Source of the DNA: Adenophora triphylla var. japonica
Lineage: Eukaryota > Streptophyta > Magnoliopsida > Asterales > Campanulaceae
Reading direction: 5' to 3'
Length of the DNA stretch: 64,000 nucleotides
Assembly (NCBI GenBank): GCA_022495995.1
Contig: JAFEMH010000333.1
Span: forward strand, 744,001-808,000
Shown here: piece by piece, positions 57,060-64,000 of the stretch
Position numbering within the stretch: position 1 is the first letter of the stretch
Layout: every line of letters begins with the position of its first letter
The notes under the pieces: generated by a model
Told to the model about the DNA's origin: nothing
Database searches by the model: none
What the model saw: only the letters and a program-made list of their open reading frames with translations
Made by a program: the position numbers and the translations under genes

Positions 57060-58990
57060 AACGGCAATTCAAGAACCGGCCGTCAGTGTAAGCCCGGACT
57101 TCGCCCACTCAATGGCAATTCAAGAACCAGCCGTCAGTGTAAGCCCGGACTTCGCCCACTCAACGGCAATTCAAGAACCGGCCGTCAGTGTAAGCCCGAA
57201 ATTCGCCCACTCAACGGCAATTCAAGAACCGGCCGTCAGCGTAAGCCCGGATTTCGCCCACTAAATGGCAACGCAAGAATCGGCCGTCATCGTAAGCTCG
57301 GATTTCGCCCACTAAACGGCAACTCAAGCACCGGCCATCAAAGTAAGCCTGAGCTCCTTCCCCAGCACGTCAAAAAGGGAATTCTTGCAAACCCGTACGA
57401 AACCGCATATCCCCAGCACCGGCCGTCATTGTAAGCCCGGACCTCGCCCACTAAACAGTAAAACAAGCGCAAAAGGAGCCAGCACCTCCCAGCACTAATC
57501 CCAAGGCACAAAATGCCTCCAAAACGCCAAACGGTGAAGCAACTCAAGCACCGGCCGTCAAAGTAAGCCCGAAGTCACCTTCTCAGCAGAAAAGACCCTA
57601 CAAGGCCACAATGATCCCCAACAGATGAACACCAGCAGTCATCGTAAGTCCAACCTTCTCCCCAGCAGACAAAGCACGAGGCATCTACGCCTCTCGCAAT
57701 CAAAGCACAAGGCAGCCAGAAGACGATTCAAGTCCTCACGCATGGCAACCCGCAGCCAGAAGACGATTCAAGTCCTCACGCATGGCAACCCGCAGCCAGA
57801 AGATGATTCAATTCCTCACGCATGGCACACCCGCAGCCAGAAGACGATTCAAGTCCTCACGCATGGCACACCCGCAGCCAGAAGACGATTCAAGTCCTCA
57901 CGCATGGCAAACCGCAGTCAGAAGACGATTCAAGTCCTCATACATGACACAACCGCAGTCAGAAGACGATTTAAGTCCTCATACATGACACAACCGCAGT
58001 CAGAAGATGATTCAAGTCCTCATACATGACACAATCACAGTCAGAAGATGATTCAAGTCCTCATACATGATACAACAGCAGTTAGAAGACGATTCAAGTC
58101 CTCATACATGACACAACCGCAGTCAGAAGACGATTCAAGTCCTCATACATGACACAACCACAGTCAGAAGACGAATCAAGTCCTCATACATGACATACAG
58201 GCAACCCGGAAGGCTCTAAACCACTCGGTCCGGAAGACCGTATAAACCTCCCAAATCACTATCTCCAGCCCGGAAGGCTTTAAACCACTCGGTCCGGAAG
58301 ACCGTATGAACCTCCCAAATCACTATATCCAGCTCGGAAGGCTTTAAACCACTCGGTCCGAAAGACCGCATAAACCTCCCAAATCATTATCTCCGGCCCG
58401 GAAGGCCTTAAACCACCCGATTCAGAAGATCGTAAAATTTCCATCTTAGGATGCCACCACGTCCTCACAATCGACCTCGGTGGTCACCACACCCAGGATG
58501 CCACCACGTCCTTACAGTCAACCTTGGTGGTCACACGACACTTCAGAGCACCACCACGCCCGCATACACTCACAATTTCACGATCTCTGAACTACGACCG
58601 GGCTTGATTCCCGCCAGGGATACGTAGGAATCCTATCACAGGGTCCAGCCATCGACCTATGCGGTCACCTCGGGACGCCACCACGTCCTTACCATCGACC
58701 TCTGCGGTCACCTAGGATGCCACCACGTCCTTACCATCGACCTATACGGTCACCCAGGACGCCACCACGTCCTTACCATCGACCTCTGCGGTCACCTAGG
58801 ACGTCACCATGTCCTTACCATCGACCTATACGGTCACCCAGGACGCCACCATGTCCTTACCATCGACCTATACGGTCACCCAGGATGCCACCACGTCCTT
58901 ACCATCAACCTATGCGGTCACCCACAGGACACCACCACGTCCACGCACAGAGTTCCAGTCAGAGGACATCTCACATCCTCGTACACAACA
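57060..58990 (+). repeat. Mixed tandem arrays of E 3' untranslated region
   Basis: In order: about 60-bp units with GGCAATTCAAGAACCGGCCG and TAAGCCCGGACTTCGCCCAC (57060-57440), about 40-bp units with CAGAAGACGATTCAAGTCCT (57715-58195), four 65-bp units with CCGGAAGGCTTTAAACCACT and GGTCCGGAAGACC (58200-58440), and about 45-bp units with GCCACCACGTCCTTACCATC (58670-58940). Confidence 0.88.
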
Positions 58991-59068
58991 ACACTCACCC
59001 CACACACGAACTACGATCAGGCTTGATTCCTGCCAGGGATACGTAGGAATCCTATCACAGGGTCTAGC
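58587..59068 (+). repeat. Two H2 hairpin copies in E
   Basis: 58587-58648 (inner UCCC/GGGA) and 59008-59068 (inner UCCU/GGGA with a wobble). Outer CTACG/CGTAG is intact in both. Confidence 0.65.
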
Positions 59069-59182
59069 CAATTGACCTAAACGGTCACACAACAGGACAC
59101 CGCCACATCCTCACACCGACCTACACGGTCACTTCCTCTCTCAGCACGCGATCCAGATTAGGACCCTTATCTTATCGACGAC

Positions 59183-59220
59183 CCCACTTCCTCCGTAAGT
59201 GACGTCGTCAAGGGGCTTCT
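59183..59220 (+). other. Polypurine tract and hairpin of E
   Basis: CCCC (59183-59186), CACTT...AAGTG, GACGTCGTCAAGGGGCTTC, then LTR start TGTAAGTACACC at 59221. Confidence 0.7.
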
Positions 59221-60700
59221 GTAAGTACACCAATCTGGATCACCCTCTTCCGAGTACACAGGAAACACCGCAGACTCACAAACGCAGTCTCGAAGACCTT
59301 TGACACTCAAAACCCTCAAAAACCCCAAGCCAAACGAAGGGAGGAACCTTTCTGGGATAAAAAGGGACAAAAGGACCTCTTGGGAATTTTCAGAAAATTG
59401 GAAAAGCAAATAAGGTCCGTATGGACCTCTTTGTTTTAATAATTACTGAATCCCCTTAAAGTCCACAATATTCCCTCAAATCCCGGGGAACATCATTACT
59501 GGAATGCATGGTTGGTCCGTACGGACCTCTTTGCATGCCTAGTTGGTCCGTACGGACCTCTTTGCAAAGGAGACATCATCATTCCAGAATATTCTCAATT
59601 ATCACAAATTCCCTCAAATCGAGGAAAACCAAAAAACTAGATTACCTAGAAGGTCCGTACGGACCTTCTTACAGTTTTCTGGCACTATAAATAGAGGGCC
59701 CCCCCTCCCTCATTTTCACACATTTCCCTCTTCTTTCCTCTCCCCCCAGCCTTCAGGCTCCCCTCTAAGATCCTTCGGGGCACTCCCGGCCCCTTTCGGA
59801 TCCTTCCGAGGCCTTCCGAGCCCCCTTGCGGTGCTCCGAAGCCTCCCCAAGCGCTCCCGCGATGCTCCGAGCTGCCCTGAGGCACTCTCGAGGTACTCTG
59901 AGGCCCCTCGTGGTACTCCGAGGCCTTGCCTGGTCTTTCCCGAGGCGTCCCGACTCTTTCCGAGTCAAACCGGCAATCCCAAACCACGCCGAACCTCTGC
60001 CCGAATCCAACCAACGATTCCAACGCACGCCGAACCTCTGCCCGAATCCAACCAATGATTCCAACGCACGCCGAAACTCTGCCCGAGTGATCCCTGCAAT
60101 CCCAACGCACGCCAAAACTCTGTCTGCAGACAACCGGCCCCTTTTCCGAGGCAATCCCGGTCCGTACACTATTCCGACTTCAAACACTATTCCCCTGCAG
60201 AAGACAGACACGAACCAACATTGGTAAGGCTTCCTTCCTATACTATTTCAATACATTTCAATAAAGCAGTGTACAATGTAGACATCCGACACAGCATGCA
60301 TTTTTAAAAAGCTCATACACACACACACACAACAATTAAAGAATATTAGGGGTATCCGAAAGACTCGTTTTTACGAGGCAACTCGGGTGAGCTCTAAGAT
60401 TCTAATATTCTCTTCCCGAGGAGTCATCTGACCTCCGAACTCAAAATCTCATCACACAACAAAAACAGTTTACTTTTAAATTGATGCCCTTTTTCAATGT
60501 TTTGGGCTTAATAAAAATGGTGTGGCGACTCTACAAGCAAAAACACAGCGAGACACCTCCCAACTAACGCTGCAAAGCGGGAATAAGCCAGATGCCGGGG
60601 CGCGAACTCGCTGCCTCTCGGATCCGGGCGAACTTTCCCGAAACGCGACGCAAGCGAAAATGCGAGATGCACGGGGCCCCTCCGCGCGCGAGCCGGATCC
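59221..60700 (+). repeat. 3' LTR of E
   Basis: D-like LTR with C-rich region (59740-60200, CCGAGG repeats) and GAAAGACTCGTTTTTACGAG, then AATAAAAATGGTGTGGCGACTC at 60507-60530 where the A LTR nears its end. The 3' boundary is uncertain because 60535-60705 is an unmatched GC-rich stretch. Confidence 0.7.
59414..59694 (+). promoter_or_regulatory. LTR promoter of E with four dyad boxes
   Basis: GGTCCGTATGGACC (59414-59427), GGTCCGTACGGACC at 59514-59527 and 59545-59558 (31 bp apart), and again at 59652-59665 inside a 22-bp perfect palindrome. TATAAATAG follows 20 nt later (59686-59694). Confidence 0.65.
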
Positions 60701-60705
60701 CGGGT

Positions 60706-63700
60706 AATTTCACTCTTGTATCTCTTACCAGCAGCTGAGGTCATCCTTTCTTTAAGCGCTTCGGTTTTCTCATACGCTTTGTCTTCTTCCGTCACAACAT
60801 ATCCCAGGCCTCGCCTGTTTCTCTTGGGTTCTGGCATCTCAAGCTTATATGGTCCCTATTGTCGTTTTCCTAGCCCCAGACCAGGGATGTAGCTCATGCC
60901 TCTCATCATTTTCAGCACAAGGAGGATCTTATCCGAGGAGGTTGTCAAATCTATAGTGCAGACCTGCCCTTTAGGCTTTTCTATCGTAAAACCACTGAGC
61001 ATCAGGTTCTCCTGGTCAAGTTTGATTTCCATCACTGGCATGGTATTGGTACTGGTCTCCCCAATAGTGGCGCTATCCCCATAAATGGTCGTCAGAACTC
61101 CATCTTGTACAAATTTTAAACAGTGGTGGAGGGTGGATGCTACTTCTCTGATTTCATGAATCCATGGTCTACCCAATAGTGCTGAGAACGTGACAGGAAT
61201 GTCAATAACTTGGAAATCTACCATCATCTCCTTACTCCCAAATAACAGGTTCAAAGAGACTATCCCCAACACCGCCCTGGATGTCGAATCGTAGGCCTTT
61301 ATGGTTTGGTTGGATGGTTTGAGGCTCTGTGCGTCAATGTCTAGCATGCTCATCATCTTGGCAGGAAGTACATTCATGGCCGACCCATTGTCCACCAACA
61401 TATGGGGGATTCGACGACCCTCCAGTGGCACAGTGATGTGTAGAGACTCATTATGTTTCGAACCATAAGCAGGCAGATCAAGGTCAGTAAAAGTAATGAT
61501 GTTTCCATATTGGGCCGTCCCGATCAGCTGACAGGCCTCGTCGGGAGTGGCGTTAACAGACACCTTGGTTTTTGACAGAGCCTCTTCTAATTTTAGCTTG
61601 TGGGGGTAGGAGGATGTGAGCAGAGACCATAAAGAGATATCAGCTTGGGTTCTCTTCAACTGTGTTAAAATTGGATCTTCGCGCCTTTCCTCACTTCCTG
61701 CTGATTTGTAGGGATCTTGAGAGGCCTGGGGATTCGAAACTGCAACTCCCTTGCCTTTCCCTGATGGATCAGCACTATCCATTCCCAACATTCTTTCAGA
61801 TCGAGTCAACAGATTAACCTCTTGATTATTCTCAACCACAAAGTTCTTACTGGCCTCTTTGAGTTCTGCTAGCCTAATTGGAACAGGACGAGTGTTGTAT
61901 GGCCACGCCGCCTGTCTTATCTCATTCACGGACAATGGCACCTCCACATTAGTTGCTATCCTAAGTTCCTCCAAAGAGATTGGGAAATCTCTAGGAACCA
62001 TAGAGGAGATAGCGTTGACAACCAAACGCTCTTCATAATCATCATAATCAACAGCATTATTCAAATCATACAAATCATCAAGATACAAAATGTAGCAAAA
62101 GTTATCTTTCATTTCATCGAAACAAGGAATTACATCAGTCACGATCTCATTACAATCAACACTATCATTTCCATCTATAGACTCTCCAAACTCTATTACA
62201 TTGACGAAATAGTCTTGACCAAAATCAATGAGATTCACGTTGTTGCTAGGCAGAGGGTTGCTGACGACATTAGGACGAGGGGACTTTTCAATCTTCTTTT
62301 CATCTACAATCCCTTGGATAATCCTCTTGAGGGTGAAGCAAGTATTGGTGGTGTGCCCCGGGAACTGATGGAACCGATAATATTTGCTTGTGTCAAGATT
62401 GGGATTGGGACTAGTAGGCCTGTAATTCTCCAGCGGCATTATCATACCGGTTCTGAGCAATCTGTTGTAAACCTCCTCTGTAGTCATACCCAAGTCATCA
62501 AACTTTCGTTGTTGCTTTGGCTGGAATCTCCCACCATTAGGCCTATTATCACCTCCTCCATGCAGGTTATTGACAATATTGTCCTTAACTACTTCTCTTC
62601 CTTTTGGTACCATGGCAGAGAATGGGTTCGTTGTCCGGTACCTGAATCCTCCACTTCCGCTATTTCCACTAGTATTCACACCCGGAGTTTGAATAAAAAG
62701 CCTGTTCTCACTGCGGGCGCCCATTCCGACCATTTCTCTGAGATCTGGGTACCAACCTTTTCCGATAGCCTCCCTTAACACCGGCTTCACGCACGACAAG
62801 AAAATATCCTTCTGATCCTAAAGAGGAATGGGCTCTGATAGTTCGTTAAGCTTGGCATTCCACCGCTTATAGAATTCCGTGATCAACTCGTCATTCTTCT
62901 GAATGGTCCCCACTAAGTCATCTCAGGTGGTACGCCACTCTAGATTGCCTCTATACTTCTCCAAGAAGGTCTCTGTGATCTGGCTCCAGGTGGAGCGGCA
63001 TTCTTGTTTCAAGGCCAAAAACCATGTGAGCGCTGGTCATTTCAAAGTTAGATGAAAATGGGATGCCATAAACTCGGGCGTGCAGCCCATCACCCCCATC
63101 ATCATAACATATGTATCCACATGAGTTTTTGGACAAGCCGTGCCATCAAAGTCCATCTTCGGCATCTTGAACTTATGAGGCAAGGGAGTTACTTGAGCTG
63201 GGTCCACCACCTTGAAACCACTAGAACCTACAGTCAGTCTGTCGATTTGCTGTTGCATCTGCTTCAATAAGGCCGTTACTTCCGGAGTTAAACCTGGAAT
63301 ATGGGGAATAGCAGGAGCCACTGTTGAAGACGGCACTGGGAACTCGAAAGTAGATCTAATGGGCAAAGCAGCCGATGGGAGACCAAAGGTACTGGGGATA
63401 CTGATATTATTATCCAACAAACTGACCGAGCTGGGAATCCTGTTCCCGTACATGTCATAGCCATTAAACTGCACACTGGGATTCTGGGGACTGAACTACA
63501 CTGATTGACCTCCAAACTGACCAAGCGTAGAAAATCCGGTACTGATGCATGGAGCTGAATACGGGGTGGAACCATACAGATGCTGGGTAAGGGGAGAACA
63601 CACTGCGGGCTGAGGAAAGTTGCCTTAGAACTGAGACTGTGGATACCTCGGAATACTGTCTTGACAAATCTGATTCCCTGAAAGATGATACTGACCATTC

Positions 63701-63747
63701 TGTTGCAGATTAGACTGACTACACTGATAGCTGTCGGGGTACATACT
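60706..63747 (-). pseudogene. gag: gag and protease of element C
   Basis: One frame from about 63740 to 60856 with stops near 63637, 63495, 63037, 62925 and 62820. A stop also follows GLGLGKRQ at 60856; the frame resumes as NRRGLGYVVTEEDKAYEKTE down to about 60706. Gag: FDGTACPKTHVDTYVMMMG, WSQITETFLEKYRGNLE, then a zinc-knuckle variant YRFHQFPGHTTNTC (first Cys is Tyr). Linker with LTRSERMLG. Protease: ISLWSLLTSSYPHKLKLEEA, active site LVDNGSAMNVLPAKMM at about 61400-61355, ALLGRPWIHEI, YIPGLGLGKRQ. No frameshift over more than 2.5 kb, so its decay is mild. Confidence 0.88.
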
Positions 63748-64000
63748 TGTTGGGTTTTACGGGTCCATGCGCAGCGGAATTAAGCATTAAAAACATAAAA
63801 CCCAAGAAGCCCTAGGATCCGTTCTATACAATTAATTTGAATATCAATGAAATAGAATTAAACCAACCTTGAAACGCTTTCCGGTCTTGAGCTATCGAAC
63901 GATTTGATTATGTGATATTGAATCACAAACTTCGTTCTTCAACTTGCTTGAACTCTAGGTCTTGATCGATGAACGAGCGAAGACCCTCTTTTGGTATCCA
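63748..64000. other. Unidentified sequence cutting the gag of C
   Basis: C gag homology stops at about 63747 and TGTTGGGTTTTACGGGTCC begins. The terminal TG and the sharp break suggest the end of another LTR element, but the other end is outside the window and no coding is seen. It may also be a simple rearrangement. Confidence 0.35.

Larger units (their letters stand above)
57060..60700 (+). mobile_element. Element E: 3' end of an Ogre-like element inside C
   Basis: Plus-strand 3' untranslated arrays, two H2 copies, polypurine tract and LTR, between C's protease end (about 60705) and C's RT linker (57059). The 5' part of E and an estimated 100-200 bp of C were lost together, so there is no target duplication to test. 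D-related. Confidence 0.75.
51419..63747 (-). mobile_element. Element C: Tat/Ogre-like element with the best kept gag-pol
   Basis: Minus-strand order: gag, protease, linker, RT, RNase H, archaeal-type RNase H, integrase. Most coding lies in one frame with a few stops and frameshifts. Interrupted by the E fragment (57060-60700) and a solo LTR (52107-53719). Both LTRs, the leader and everything after pol are absent from the window or lost. Confidence 0.88.

Noticed and set aside
57715..58195. Regular repeats resembling a CRISPR array
   Set aside because: The units are contiguous tandem repeats that vary along their whole length; there are no unique spacers, and the context is a plant retrotransposon 3' region.

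Overview
This window is plant (angiosperm) repeat DNA made almost wholly of nested and recombined Ty3/gypsy LTR retrotransposons of the Tat lineage, Ogre-like type. The support is: gag-protease-RT-RNaseH-integrase order, a second archaeal-type RNase H before integrase, primer sites of the tRNA-Arg type (TGGCGACTCCGCTGGGGA), LTRs of 1.6-1.7 kb, tandem arrays in the 3' untranslated region, and extra antisense genes between pol and the 3' LTR. I found no host gene, rRNA, tRNA gene or CRISPR array. The species cannot be named from this sequence.

Layout. Element A (+, from before base 1 to 36188) has the end of its 5' LTR (1-553), primer site, leader, gag, protease, a deletion that removed RT/RNase H, the integrase C-terminal half, two antisense genes (8826-10337 and 10778-13517 plus a first exon piece at 31658-31668), a 72-bp tandem array, polypurine tract and 3' LTR (34456-36188). 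Element B (-, 13679-31657), with two 1708-bp LTRs and a GCGTG target duplication, sits inside exon 1 of A's antisense gene 1. A itself lies in the pol region of a related element D (+, 36189-43204), of which only the 3' part is in the window. D's 3' LTR abuts tail-to-tail the 3' LTR of element F (-, 43205 to about 50440). Two stray gag fragments (50440-51418) follow, and then element C (-, 51419-63747). C is the best coding copy but is split by a solo LTR of the B family (52107-53719, duplication GCGGC) and by the 3' end of a fifth element E (+, about 57060-60700). At about 63748 the C gag is cut by an unrelated sequence running off the window.

The main observation is a possible regulatory circuit. 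A and B (and, as relics, D) carry the same pair of antisense genes: gene 1, a four-exon plant-mobile-domain protein, and gene 2, a single-exon protein resembling plant DUF7745/mobile-domain proteins with a basic C-terminus. A short dyad-symmetric box (core CCGNNCGG) lies 20-24 nt upstream of the TATA box in the LTRs of A, B, D, E, F and the solo LTR. The same box, in the variant belonging to that element, lies at similar spacing upstream of the TATA-like sequences of both antisense genes in A and B. This looks like an operator shared by the genomic-RNA promoter and the antisense gene promoters.

The sense RNAs also share apparently structured pieces with compensating base changes: a double hairpin just after pol, a CUACG...CGUAG hairpin found 16 times in five elements, and a hairpin that pairs the polypurine tract with an upstream CCCC. 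No element here is coding-complete. B is broken and lacks protease, yet its LTRs differ at only about 12 of 1708 positions, so it was probably moved by proteins supplied from elsewhere.
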